Part shown: one piece after another, positions 35,412-48,218 of the stretch
Layout: the number at the start of each line of letters is the position of its first letter
Position numbering within the stretch: position 1 is the first letter of the stretch
The notes under the pieces: generated by a model
What the model was told of the DNA's origin: nothing
Seen by the model: only the letters and a program-made list of their open reading frames with translations
Databases searched by the model: none
Assembly (NCBI GenBank): GCA_973895155.1
Contig: OZ316898.1
Location: forward strand, 9,734,001 to 9,798,000
Reading direction: 5' to 3'
DNA: 64,000 nt
Source of the DNA: Marsupella aquatica
Taxonomy: Eukaryota > Marchantiophyta
Position numbers and translations under genes: made by a program

Positions 35412-38400
35412 AGAGTGATTAGATATAGTGTATTTTGATGAGGTCAGTATCTCACATGATATTCTAAGAATATATTAAATGCACCCAGGTCCCCAATTTT
35501 GCTCACTCAAACTCCTACTTCCCCTCAAACTTCCTGTATGATGTCAATCAAATGACTAAAAACCCTCTAAAAACCCTCCCTGATCCTCCACCACATTTCT
35601 CTCCCTCTCCCTCCTCAGATAGAGCAAGTTGGCTCCACCCCCAAACCTTTATCACGACTGGGTATGTTTCACTCTACTGTACAAATGGCCCTGATCGCTT
35701 TAATTGATTTTCTGAATTGACCTTAAATGCTGAATAAAGTGCACTTATTCCTGGCTTGAAATACCTGAGATCGTTTTTCTTCTCACTACTGCCCTCACAA
35801 AGTTTGTCAAACTACCTGATGGGAAATTGATGTTGGGACCACAGCGTTTGACCATGCAACTTGGATGGACTAGCAGTGTGGACCCATAAGTATGACCGAG
35901 TTTACCAAGGAAGATGCTACGTGCATTCAAACAATCACTCCAGTTGTTACGTACCTTAATGTCCTAGTTAGGGGCATTATTTTCAAAACTTGGGCTACCG
36001 CCTTAGTTTTTTTCCAGGGCATTATATCTCATAATGCCCTCTAACCAGAAAATTATCCTATTCAAAGCATGTTTAAAAATGGTCCATCCAAATTATTTCT
36101 CACACCTTGTGGTCCACGAAATACTGAAGATATTTACAACCCTTTCTGTACTTATAGATATTTTCAGATCAGATTACCTAGTTTTACAACCCTTTCTGGC
36201 CGTATAGGTATTTTCAGATCACATTACCTAGTATAGTCGTCAAAAACTATAATAAGAGGTCCAGTCACTTTTTAGATTGATCTTCTTACAAATTCTTTAG
36301 TATTTTCTGTGCCAAAGGAATCCAAGAAAATGAAAAAAAACGGCAAAAAGTGGATTGGAAGAAAACTTTTCGAACCTTCCACGTAATACTCCTAAGTGTA
36401 CTTGCATGTACAGTCTTTTTCCCTTGATCTTCTCAAGGTACTTGCAAGTACAACCACTTTTGAAGAGATAAGCCTGGAAAAGGTAATTTGTCAGAAAATT
36501 TGTATTATTGGAGTTTTCAACCTAGCTACAAACCCCAATATAGCATGTTCATTTTGGAACATGTTTTTGTCTTGTAGTGATATGTAATTCAGTTAAGTAG
36601 GTACATGTAAAATATATGCACATAAAATTACATTATGACAAAAAAAGTACAAAAATACTAAAGAGTTGAGTTGTGCACATACAACACAGATTTTCACTTG
36701 CTTCTAAGTAATGACATTCAATTCCATTAAAACCATAAATTTTGCAAAATAAACCATGAGAGTAACTTAGTACACCAGATGTACACATTGTTCAAATTCA
36801 TTTCTTACACTCTTATGAGAAAAAAGAGAATTCACTAGGGAGTGATTGAAAAGGAAAAATTAAACCTTGATGAGGGGAGCCAAATACATTCAAAATACTC
36901 TAAGTTCTCTATAATTAAGAGGGGTCCTAAAATTAATTCAAAATTAAATTAATACAAATAATTTACCTTGTTAAGGCACATTAAAATCAAAATACTTGAC
37001 ACAAAATTTGAATGAAACAAAATATGAAAAGTGGATTCACCATATAGCAGCCTCAAATGGAACTGTCATCCTTAGATCTGGGGAGATCTAAAGATCAGAA
37101 ATTACTCTATTAAAGCTAGATTAGGAATATTCTTAGTCTCTTCTGCTTCACCCAAGGTGATATTCCTACTCCGGCTAAAAAGAAAAAGCTAAAAATTACG
37201 CTACACAATACCCTAAGAGTACTAAACGACAAACTAACTGTTGTGTCGTACAAGATAGGAAAGCCATTAACAATTATGGGGTGAAAACCAAAACAGCTGA
37301 AACGAGTCAACAAGAAAACGCGTAAACCTCATCATTAGACTATCCAATCAAACTTGCACAGAAGCCAGATCAACCCTCAACTCGTGGTCTCGTTGGGTGA
37401 ACCCAGCAGTCCATAAAGCATCTGGGATTCTGTCATTCTGGGCTCCTCTGCCAACATTTTACACGGGCCCACAATGAATGGAATCCAATGGGAGATTTGA
37501 TACTTTGCAAGTTGGAAAGTCCGTTACATTATATAACACCATATGTAGATATCACACAGCCAAAAAGACAGAAACGCCAAACAGGAGAGTATCCCAAGCT
37601 AAAACTCAATAAAATATATATATATAAAGGGAGGAAAGAGAGAAAATGGGGAGAGGACCAAACAAGCCCAAGAAGGCAAAGAGTCCCCACAGCAACCAAA
37701 AGTACACTATTAGGACTCAAAGCTTCAAATTCAAGGATGATGGCTTGGTCATAAGCAAATGGCTACAACTTTGTCATAGGGTTATGTGAATTTTTTTTCA
37801 GCCAACCTCTAGAGCTACTTATGGTCATGATATAGGACAAGTCTTTATGGCAAAGCTATGGACTGTGTCAATTCCATTAATATTTGATTTTGGGACTCCG
37901 TATGGCTAGCTACTGTAGTTGGCTAGCTGCGCCTTCCGGAAATAACAGGCTGCTGTGGCTTTCAATCAACCTAAAGGGAAAACCCCTGTTTGGGTGAGTC
38001 TACAGTCGACTGAACTGCATCTTAGGAACATGACCAGATCCTGCACTATGCCCAAGAAGAATAGCCAGCTACAAAGAACCATTCAAGCTATAAATAATAT
38101 CCTCCAACACAACGGGACTGGGCGGGACCTACAGAGGACAATGCTAATGAAATACAATGCTGATGAAATCTATGATGAATGAGGTGAAGATGAACTGGCT
38201 CCCTTGTGAGGATGGCCAGAGGATGCACTTCTGTGTTAGAGTTCAAATTGGGTGCAGGAGACATAGGATTCCTCTGGTTAGGAGACCTATGGATAGATAT
38301 AGGGTTGAATAGAGTCAAATTTGATCTGGCTAAGAGACAGGGAATTGAGAGGGAAATCTGGTATGATTATCCCCCAGCACTGGCTTTGGGACACTGAGTG

Positions 38401-40925
38401 TTTTTGGTGGTGGATGGAGTGTTTTTTTGCCTTGAAAACCTAAAGCAGGCCCATCCAACAGAGGATAGACGTCCTGCTCTGGAGCATGCATTTTTATGTA
38501 GGGTAGCCACAAGGAGAAAATACCTAGGGATCAGACAAGAACCCAGACCAAGAGGAAAAGAGGATTAAACCAGAATCCCAAAGCAAGCAACCAGAGCTTG
38601 AGAGGATAATTAATACTCCCACCACTACACCCCACACACACACACACGTGGAAACTCTCGGTTCTAGGTTCATCCTCTGGCCAACTGACCAAAGCCAGTC
38701 GGTGGCGGATGGATGTTGGTTGGAGGGGAGGGCCTAGGGGCACCCTCCTCTCCTTGTCTGCGGGCTATCTTTTTCACCAGGTGGCTGTTACCCCCCAATG
38801 TAATTGATGGGGCTGGCCCCTCCCTTTATTGAAAAAAAAAGCCAGCTCAATAGCCAAAGGAGGAGTCCCAAAATTGGGTTTTACTAACCAGGTTTTGGTT
38901 AGCTAGGGACTAAGTTTGCTAGCAAGTGGGGTTTTCGGCTCATAACAGTAAAATGTTTTACAGGTTGCTTGCATGCTACAATTTCCCCGAGCAAAACACA
39001 AGAGACTCATAACTTAGGAGCAGATCACGATTGGTGGTCACTCCTTGTCTGGTCCGCTCAGAAGAAACATGTGGGCAGTAGACTAGGCCTCTTGGAAGGG
39101 AGCAGATCGAGACCCCTGAACTGGGTAAGGGCAAATATTGTGCTGAGTTTAGAGCCAACTCGCATGGGAGCAGCCCTAATTTTCCGAGCCCTCAATTTTG
39201 CAGATGGCACAAAAGTACTCACAGAGAATATGGTGGAGAATTCTCCTTGTCCAGCAGACAAGGCTTATGGCATACATAGTGCAGAGCCAAGGGCAAAGGC
39301 CAGAAATTTTCCTGCCCATAATGTCCAGTCCTCTAAAAAGAAAGTAAAACAAACAAGCACGTATTTTCAACTATGCTCTGAATATCTCTCATTCAACTGT
39401 AGTGGATATTGCTTGCGAATGCTGACCTACTTTTTGCTGTTCCCTTTGGGTCCTTTTGGGTACTTTTTGCTGTTCCTTTTGCCTGCAAACTATGGCTGCT
39501 AAACGGGAGTTGGGGACCTTAGTTTGCCTACTTGAATAGGATGACACGAGCAGGTCAAGATTTGGACTCTATCTATGAAACTACCAACAGAAAGGAATCG
39601 GACCTCACAAGCAGTACTTGCTGACACCCCGTGATCTCAGGACTGGGTCTGCACATATGGCGTACGCGGTAATGGTCATCATTCTGCATCACAGTACAAT
39701 TTATGGCGTAGCTGCAAAGAGACTGGCGGGAGGGCAGCACTCTTGTCGTGAATCAATCTCCACTTCTCCAGAGTCTTGACTGCATCGAATGGACATGAAT
39801 GGACTGGTTGTCACTCACTGAAATACCGAGAAGTCCACGTATACCTTATCCAGAAATGCATCCTTCCCTCGTGTTGTTATTTCCGACCCTAGTGTTTTTT
39901 TTGCCTCTAATTCCGACTCTAGTTTTTGGACTATGCCCAATGGAATAATTGCCTCCATATTAACGTCTGTAATCTAAGTAGTGGGAGCACATGGAAAGCT
40001 TCAATGTGTTTACAATTCCCAAATGAAATGAAGTTCTTCAAGAATTTCTCCTTTTTTCTCTTTCTAGATTTTCCGGGTTTCATTTGCCTCTTAGTGTTTG
40101 GTGCTTGTTTGTCCACTTTGGACTTCTTTGGCTTTCTCTTCATTGTACTTTGGCCCTTTTTGTAGATTATGGTTTATCTTTGGCTTCTTCAAGATTGAGA
40201 GAGCAGTTAGGCAGAGTAAGGCTGAGGCTTCGTAGTAACCATTCGATTGAAACTAGCCGATTACACTCTCGCGCGACAACGATGTTGTCCTCACCGGTGG
40301 CAGTGTTGACTGGTCGGCTTTCTCAATGAGCCCAACGCGGCAGCAATTCAGCTTTGAGGCCTACGTCTTTAATCTAAAATAAATCTGAGCAAGAGTTCAT
40401 GACGAGAAACTCGAGACAATTCAAATTTCAAATTAAAAAGTAGATGATCTGAAATTCCGGACTACAGTAAAGTAGCTTTGGCCCATGAAATTCCCGCTTC
40501 ATGCTCGTACCACAGGTACGATAAATACAAATTTAATGACTCGGTACGTTTTACATATTGTACATACTTCAACGGGCCTATCTCCAGCGTAAGCGGTAGA
40601 TTTGCCCTGAAAGATTTTACATGTAGTAAACACTGGCTTTCAAAGAAGATAACATTCTCTCTTCTTCGTCCCTAACTTCTGATCTAGTTCCTGATGGTGG
40701 GTGCAGGGGCCAAAATTTAAGTTCGCACTTTTGAGGCATGAATGTGATGCCGGATGTGAAACTGGTGCGAGCAATATTCATACATATACACCCAGTTATT
40801 CATTTCAGTACAGCTCCACCAATAGGTGTGAAAGGAACAACAAAGCTATCTCTATCTTTCGAGCTTCCGAGCTATCTAAATCTGACGCAGTTGGTGATGG
40901 CACACCCTCCTCAAGCGTAGGGGAC
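35412..40925. other. AT-rich gene-free region
   Basis: No gene is supported over 5.5 kb. It includes a 50-bp tandem duplication (36133-36232), a TA run near 37615, a CA run near 38632 and an A9 run at 38831 that could be the tail of an old retroposon. The longest frame (38969-39502, 177 codons) has no recognised domain and includes a short repeated hydrophobic stretch near 39430-39480; I do not call it a gene. Confidence 0.4.
36133..36232. repeat. 50-bp tandem duplication
   Basis: Two adjacent copies of 'ttacaaccctttct...tattttcagatca.attacctagt' differing at a handful of sites in the middle. A local duplication with no coding context. Confidence 0.85.
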
Positions 40926-43900
40926 CTATGTGTCGGCCGTGACAAACTTGACTGGTATAGTTTCTTGCAGCAGAGCAACGTCCACCCCGCTCCAGATCGA
41001 TACTCCAGTAGGCAAATTTGCAATTTTCTCAACAATGTACATATCTGTCTCTAATACTTGTGCAAATATGGTATGTTTAGGGTACCATTCATTATGATTT
41101 GCAAGGCTGATGAAGAAATCGGGCCCGCCTCCAATCCACCCAACACTGCCGCGTCGGACAACTGGACATGATTCTTTTGGCATTTCCCTAAATGGAACAG
41201 TGTCTACAGCCAGGGTGCCTTGAACGAGTGCATAGGGACCTGAGATTGTCTGCAGCAAGCAAAGCAATAAATCCAACACCATAAGAGAAATGAAGAACCA
41301 GCAGCTTCTAGGATATGATCCGTTGACAACCAACACCACAAGGAAGAAAAAATCTGTTTATGAGCAAACATGACCCGCGTCAGAAGAACTGGACACTAGC
41401 TCTTCGAAAACCATAAAATTGAGCTTCTTGCCCTATGAATGTTACAACAGATCCGATGATTAAAAGCAAGCATTTCGTCAGATAGAAGGCAGAGGAGAGT
41501 TACACACAATACACAACTCCTGCAACTCTACAACGGAGGAATTATAAAAGAGCTGTCAAACCACTGCGATAGAGGTGTGCCTCCGTCAATTTAAGAGCTT
41601 CAATAGCAGACCTTCGGGCAGTGTAACATGCTATTCTGCTTATCCACAGAAAAATCAAAGTTCTATAAAAAATTGTTGTGTTCGCCTTCTGCCCTTCGAA
41701 ATTGAAGGTGAGGATTGAAAGGGGTACTCATTCCACAAAGTTTACGTAAACATCTGTCGAGAAGTACATTCTAGATTTTAGAAAATCAAGAAGCACTGGC
41801 TGTTATTGTAAAGGGACGACACTGCAGAGGGCACTGTAAGAAGCAAAGTTACCTGACCGATTTGATCTCCCTCCTCATTCCAAGATGATCCACGTCCCTC
41901 GGCTCGGTATAGATGGCAACCGAGACAATGCCTTAGCTTTTTCAGCTCTAAAATGTAAGCAACTGAGTAAGGTGCACAATCCACGAGCAGCTGCAAATTC
42001 CAATCCACCGGTAAAGAACCAACTTATAGACCTATCACGGCAAACTTCACTGGCAAACCCTAAACCCCAACGCCTTTCTCCAAATCTTTCTCGCCCATGT
42101 AACCAGCTTGCACATATCAAATGAACGACTGGTGACGACTGGTGTAGTAAACCTATGGGGAGATTAATAAAGAATCCATGAATATTGCTTGACACTTCTA
42201 CTCAATCGAGTGGAATGTTGTAGCCTGGTTAGATCTCAGATCAGGCATTTTGGAGAATAGACACATTAGAGCAACTACAGGTAATTTGAGGTGACAAAAT
42301 CGATGTTTGTCGAACGACAAGAGATTTTTTCTCGGGTTCATAAGAGGAAAGAAATGGAAACTCTCTCACGCCACAAAGAAAATGCAGGAAAGTCTATTCA
42401 TTCCACAATTGCTGGTTTGGTCTTTTGGGCCAATATTCCCAAGCCTCAAGTGATGGGACTCGAACTGACAGAACTGAAATAGGATTCGACTTCAGACTCC
42501 AACATTGATGTTCCGTTTCGCCTAGCAAATAATTAGGCCGTTTCTCGATATCAACAGTAAAGGTGCTGACATGGACCAGGCCCAAAATAAGAGTTTGAAG
42601 ATTCGCAAGAAAGAAAAATGAAGCTTTGCAACGTCACTGCCTGACATTGGTACAAGGCTAACTGAAGTTGTACGCCAAAACAACTTTGTCATTACTGAGG
42701 TGGGTTATCATTTTGTCATAGCCTGTTGGCCACAGACCCCTCCTCTAGTTCTGAATGGACTGGGCGAAAAGAACGGCTTTAGCAAGATCAGACTTGAGAA
42801 ACATGGTAATCGAAGTAAGATAGTACACTTACCTTCACACGAATGGTACCATGCCGAGTTTTTATTCCCAAAATGCCCTTCAGCACGAGGTCGACAACAA
42901 TACAAACAGTCAATAATCGACTGGGAGAAGCCGAAATTCAAGTTAAAGAACCACAAGTTCTACTTACACTATGAGTCGTTCAGAAATATTGTCTTCACCC
43001 TACGGACACCAAGATTTCTATTTGCGTAGTCGAGCACAGCCAAGATGAAAAACTCTTAAGACTGCCTATGATGCATACCGCAGCTTGATCATCATAGATG
43101 AGCCCAGACGTCCACATGACATGGTTTCCAGATGCCTGAATGTCCGGATTAAGAGGATCGTTTTGATACTTCAACCAGCACTGCCAACACAACCAACAAT
43201 GATGGTTTTATGAGAGACCTTTTACCAACGATTCCTATTTTCAGTGGACCCACGCTCGGATTTTGAGAGGTTTAAAGTTTTCCGTCATTCTGGTACCAAA
43301 CAGGACTTAACCGTCTATGACGCCACGTCACATCTCAGCTTCTTTTTTGATAAAATTCAAACAAAATGCTGCCGTAACGAACACTCCATTAGCAGAGGAT
43401 AAAATCAAGATGACCTTCAATTAGGACCAAGATGACCTTCAATTAGAACCAAGATGAATCCCTTTCCGCAACTTGTCGGATCAGTACTTGAGAATGCATA
43501 TGACTGAGATACGTTTCCATCAGCATGACTGGAACGATGGTACAGGGTCTCAACACGTAGCTAACGAGGAAATGACTATTTCAGACAACGGAAATAAAAC
43601 GTAAATGGGCATGATCAGTGCACATTAAAGAATTACCAACTTGCTAAGTCGACAAAGGTACAAAATTATGCAAAGTGGATGCCGGAAGAAGGGAAAGCAT
43701 TTTGTTTCACTTGAATTAGAAAAGGTTTAGAGCTTGTTGTTCGTTTATTTTATCCAAGAAGACCACGTCAGATCTGACACGAAACCAAATAATTGACAGC
43801 CTGAACCTCGACTGACCATTTCACAGCTAAGGTATGGACGGATGAAGTCTAAGAAAGGGAATGAGAGAGGACCCACCTGGCCGAACCTATCTCCGCACTT

Positions 43901-44275
43901 GTTTTGGTTTCCACAGAACACCCAAGAATTGCATCGACACACTCCGGTGTCAGTGCATAACGCTTTGCAGGCCCTGCAACACTCCTGCGTGGAGTTGGCA
44001 TCAAATCTGTCGCCCCGCTCGACCACTCGCCCCCACAATTCGAGGTTCTGTACCCCTTTGCAACAAGAATCACTGCCGTCGAGGGCAACAACCTTCTTGG
44101 AAGAAATGGCGGCAGTGAAGAGTGGGGAGAAAAATGCGTAGGCCAGCAGAGTACTGCAGCACACGATTCCGAACAAAATCGCCCAGTTTCGACACCCGCC
44201 GCCCTCTGATGACGAATGCCTCTTCTTCATCATCCTCTCTCCCTGTCTCCCTCCCTTCCCTGCCGCTTTCAACAA
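40926..44275 (-). CDS. Membrane-anchored PAN-like / cyclophilin-like protein
   Basis: Five exons: 44275-43877, 43180-43079, 42877-42833, 41990-41853 and 41249-40926. All join in phase 0 and total 1008 nt for 335 residues. Residues 1-30 are basic. Residues 31-56 form one hydrophobic segment, typical of a type II (Golgi/ER) signal anchor. Residues 70-145 are cysteine-rich (CCKGVQ, QECCRACKALC, CRCNSWVFC, CGDRFGQCW), like a PAN/apple region. From about 168 a cyclophilin-like beta-barrel starts (HGTIRVK, DCAPYSVAYILEL, YRAEGRG, GPYALVQGTL, GGPDFFISLANH, HTIFAQVL). The Arg of YRAEGRG aligns with the cyclophilin catalytic Arg, but the QGGD segment of active isomerases is not seen. Similar plant proteins are usually annotated as cyclophilin-like; the in vivo role is unknown. 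The exon 3 acceptor is an unusual AAG; a CAG at 42920 would break the frame. A likely functional gene. Confidence 0.88.
43402..43458. repeat. 21-bp tandem repeat in first intron of the cyclophilin-like gene
   Basis: The unit 'accaagatgaccttcaatta' occurs between two and three times in tandem with one or two changes. It is intronic (intron 43181-43876). Confidence 0.85.
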
Positions 44276-45760
44276 TTACTCCGATGAAAATGATTCCCTC
44301 CACCCACCTGCAGTTTTTTAACTACTTCGCACTTGAGCGAATAACTAACCGCCCTCTCACCTCCAGCTAAACTGCCGATCTCTCCATACCTTACAATTAT
44401 TCCATTACACGGGCTCAAGAATATTTCTCAATCTGTGAGAGTAGTGCCGGATCACTGAGGGAATTGTATTGATCACTCCAAGAACACGGTGAAACGAGTA
44501 AAAATCTCTGCGATCAAATATTCAGAATAACCTCCTCCTCCTCTCCTCTGTGTCAGTAAGTTGAAGAAACAAATGCAGTAGCTAATTTGAAACTCCTGTT
44601 ACAAATCCCTCGCGTTGGTCCACTGAGGTTACGATCAGCCAACCCGCAGATGAAAAGTTGCTCTTCAGCTTGCCCAACCGCTGTCCATCTCAGTCAAGAT
44701 TCCTGCTTGTTCCGGACTTCCGGTACTGTTATCCTGCCTTCTCCGTTCCTGGTCGGCCTGCTGTCGATCGAATGAGGTGGACGTAAAGGTTCCATATGCA
44801 GAATCTGCAGATCTCACGACCATGTCCTAATAAGGTCCATAGTTCACAGTCTGTCGGTCATTCATTCAATGATTTTGACCCCGTCATAATGTCTGCTCAC
44901 CGTCAAGATAAGAGCCGACAAAACTCCCTTCTGAACACAACCCAATCAATAATATGAACTGGAGCACCAGATACTTGGACCAAAAGTAAGAAAGGTGAAC
45001 CCGAAAGACACTTCTGACCCCGAATTCAGCTGTGCTGCCTCCGTAATCCTCCACTGCTGCCCTCCAAACCGTCTCGCCTTTCGAATTTCACATTATGCTT
45101 CGTTTCACACGCTGGCCCACATTCAGTCACTCGCTTCTCCTGTCCCGTCTCTCCTTCCTCTCTCACTTTCCCACCATCACCATCCCCCGTTTCAGTGGAG
45201 ACTCACCCTCCTCGGGAACGAAATGGCCGACCTCTTTTGGAGCAGCTGCAGCAGAGACATCGACCTTTCTCCACAATTGTGGAGTCGGTGATGATGCAGA
45301 CCTTGTGGATAGACGAGCAATGAATGAATCTTAATCAATTCAAAAAAGCTTGGAAGCCTTCGCGATCGATTCCAGTCCAATCGAACGCCTTCTTCGTCCG
45401 CTTGACCAGAGTCGAGACTGTTATTTATTCTTCAGCTCGGGGAGAGGAGAGGAGAGGAAAGGAAAGTGCTAGAGGCCATTGTTTTGAGAGAAGGAGTGGT
45501 ACAGTAGTAGTAGTGCGATTACAAGAAGATCCTCGGGAATGCCCTCTGGGTCTAGATTCTAGAGTGATCCCGATTGTCCGTATTCCCTGGATTCATGGAA
45601 CCTCTTCCCTCGAGCAAAAGTACCAGAGGTTTAATTAATTAGCTAATCCCGGACGTTGACCCTCTCCCCACATACTATTATCTATTGTATCTATGTATCT
45701 ACCTAGAAACTCTATGAGGATGGTATGTAATCCAGGTCTTTGTGGTTGTTTCATGGTCAG
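44276..45760. other. Upstream region of the cyclophilin-like gene
   Basis: Likely holds the 5' UTR and promoter of the minus-strand gene. Pyrimidine-rich stretches (44990-45200) produce open frames on the plus strand, but none has a recognisable domain. Confidence 0.4.
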
Positions 45761-45940
45761 CTTTGGAAAGAAGAAGTGTTTTGGATAGGGATAGAAGATG
45801 TTGAGGTGAGAAAAGATATCAAAGTGCTTTGGATAGAAGATGTTGAAGTGAGAAAAGATATCAAAAAGAGAGAAAAGAATAAAAATGGACAGAATATGTT
45901 CAGGTGACAAAAAAATACTAAGGAGAGAAAAAGATGTCAT
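45761..45940. repeat. GA-rich minisatellite, left block
   Basis: Imperfect repeats of about 18-20 bp built on 'gatgttgaggtgagaaaa', with 'ttggatagaagatgttga' variants. The same repeat resumes at 46752 after R1 copy 2. Confidence 0.75.
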
Positions 45941-46751
45941 GCTAAATAAAATTAGTTGGAGTATCCCTTGGTTATGTAAGCTTGCTTTATTGAACTATTT
46001 GGTGCCATGAAAGGTTGAAATAGATAGATGAAAGGACACATATTAAATGGAGGATTCTAATTGAAGTGACTTTTAAAGGTAGTTAGGATAATTTCATTGA
46101 AGACTAATACGAGTACATTCATGATAATACCTAGGGTAATTCTCCATGCAAAATGTTTCCCTTAATACCTCTATGTCTTACATATAACATTCAAGATAGT
46201 TCATGCAAATATTACTTTGTCCATAGTAGTTGAAAGGTCTTAGAATCCTTTGGTATTTCTCTACCCATAGTAGTTATGGTGTTTCTTATCTTTGCTTGTT
46301 ACTCCCCTATCCATAGTAGCCAAAGGTTGTCTTCAGTTAACTTGGTACATGTTAGAGAAGTTGAAAGGTTTCTTGGGTTTCTTATGTTACCTTGATAATG
46401 TTAGAATAATTGAAGAGTTTCTTTCTACTTGTCATTATTTCAACAATGTGTAAATTAAATAGGAAATTGAAAAAGATTACCAAAAAACATTGATATATCA
46501 ATCACAAGTCATCCAAAGATTACTTTCTTTCACCCCTATTTTACCTTTTTCTTTGTTTATTTCAAATGTTACTTTTCAATTTTCCATTGTTCTTGGGTCT
46601 AACTGTTTTTTTTTGCCTTGCCTCAAACACAAATAGTCAGATTTGGTTCGATCTTCTTGCATAAATAACGGTTCTTGTTTGTGACAAATCATGCTCATGT
46701 GGCTACACGTGCATCCATGAATTTTGGAAAGACTTCCCAGGGGGTCCGTAA
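45941..46751 (+). repeat. Dispersed repeat R1, copy 2 (uninterrupted)
   Basis: The only copy here not split by another element, flanked on both sides by one minisatellite, so its borders can be read to within a few bases: about 811 bp. It matches R1 copy 1 in reverse complement and copy 3 directly. No coding frame, no polyA tail and no clear terminal inverted repeat were found. Confidence 0.8.
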
Positions 46752-46998
46752 TGATCAAGGTGAGAAAAGAGGTTGAGGTGAGAAACTGATGTTGAGGAGA
46801 GAAAGAGATGTAAAGAAGAGAAAACTATGTTGAGATGAAAATATGTCAAGGAGAGAAAAAGATATTGTGCTGAGAAAGACGTGTCAATGTGAGAAAAGAT
46901 GTTGAGATGAGAAAAAAATATCGATGAGAGAAAAAGATGTTGAGGAGAGAAAACGATGTTGAGGTGAGGAAATGATGTTGAGGATCAGAGAAAAATGT
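46752..46998. repeat. GA-rich minisatellite, right block
   Basis: About a dozen imperfect units of 18-22 bp of the 'gatgttgaggtgagaaaa' type. Continuation of the left block beyond R1 copy 2. Confidence 0.8.
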
Positions 46999-47276
46999 AA
47001 AAAACCATCAACTCCAGACTAGACAGCAAATGTATAATATGAGAGCACTCAATCTCACATTACACCAATTAGTTCAAGTACAGATAAATTTGAATACATT
47101 CAACAATTTGGATCAATAAAAGACTTAGTTTGTTGTGCATGCAAATAGATTAGGTTGTCCAAAATGGCAGGTAAGTATCATTTAAGTTTGCCTTCATAAT
47201 TATGGCTGAATGAACATGAAAGTAAATACAGATTATGATTCTATCTCTCTAAGGCATTGTGGGTGAAGCTTGCGCT
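46999..47276. other. Spacer, nothing recognised
   Basis: AT-rich DNA between the minisatellite and the decayed transposon coding sequence. It may contain the transposon's far end, but no terminal inverted repeat was identified. Confidence 0.4.
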
Positions 47277-48203
47277 TCACTGCAGGCTCCCATGTTGAGC
47301 TTGTAAAGCTATTAGATAATCCAGCAAACATGTTGTCATCTGATACATTGTTGGCCCGGGGTTGTTGGCTGATACATCAGAAAGGAGGCCATCTTCACTA
47401 CTCTTTTTGAGCTTCTCTGTCAAGGACACAACCTGAATATGTGTGAGGTTGACAACCATGTCGATTGGCATCTTGAAGACATGCCGAAGTACTCTGATTT
47501 GCTCCATTCTTGCTCCTTTTGTAAGGTCCTGGATATATTCCTTCATCCCCTCATGTCTTCATCAAAGTCAACTTCCTTGTGTCTTAATACTTCTTTCTTA
47601 TACCTGCAACATTAAACCAATGTGTAATGTTAGTAATGATGTTACATACAGGGTTATTTATTGTTAGTCGATTGCGACTATTATTGATAAATAGTACTTA
47701 CCAGAGGCTCATTTTTCTCCATTGTAGTGCTCCTCAAAATCTGCAGAAAATGTTTTTTTCTCATCTATCAATTTTGAGAAGTCTCTCGAGCTGATCCTGG
47801 CCTCCCACACAATTAACTCTATGCCGAGAATATCAGCATAGACAAGTTCCCTTGGTGAGGGCTTCACAAACTTTGGTTTGTTGTCTGTTGGGAGCTCTTT
47901 GATTATCCTACGAGCAAAGTCTGCAGCGATCATGGGGCTGCAAAGAAAAAGTTGCACATTTGGTAAGTTTATAGTTGTTTCACAACATGAAAATGAATAA
48001 AATTAAATTGAGTGACTGGAAAGTGTAGTTTTGTACCGTGTGCCTTTGAGATGGCTCATCTAGTGTGGCGTTCTTTGTTGCACTTGGATCTCATGATGGT
48101 TGTCCACATTTTGGTGTGCGGATGCCTTTTCCGAATGCCATTTCTCTCCCTTTTGAATACGGTGCATGGATCAGCATCAAAACACTTCAAATTCGGGAGG
48201 TGA
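47277..48203 (-). pseudogene. Downstream coding remnants of the MULE/helicase element
   Basis: Three minus-strand open segments (about 48203-48060, 47957-47709, 47546-47277) have protein-like composition, for example LPNLKCFDADPCTVF, RELVYADILGIELIVWEARI and MEQIRVLRHVFKMPIDMVV. I recognise no domain. They follow the helicase on the same strand and may be the decayed end of the same element or a separate gene piece. Confidence 0.4.
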
Positions 48204-48218
48204 GAGCTTATCAACAAT

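Noticed and set aside
38969-39502. 177-codon open frame on the plus strand
   Set aside because: No recognisable domain, no exon context, and part of it is a local hydrophobic duplication; length alone is not enough in 64 kb.
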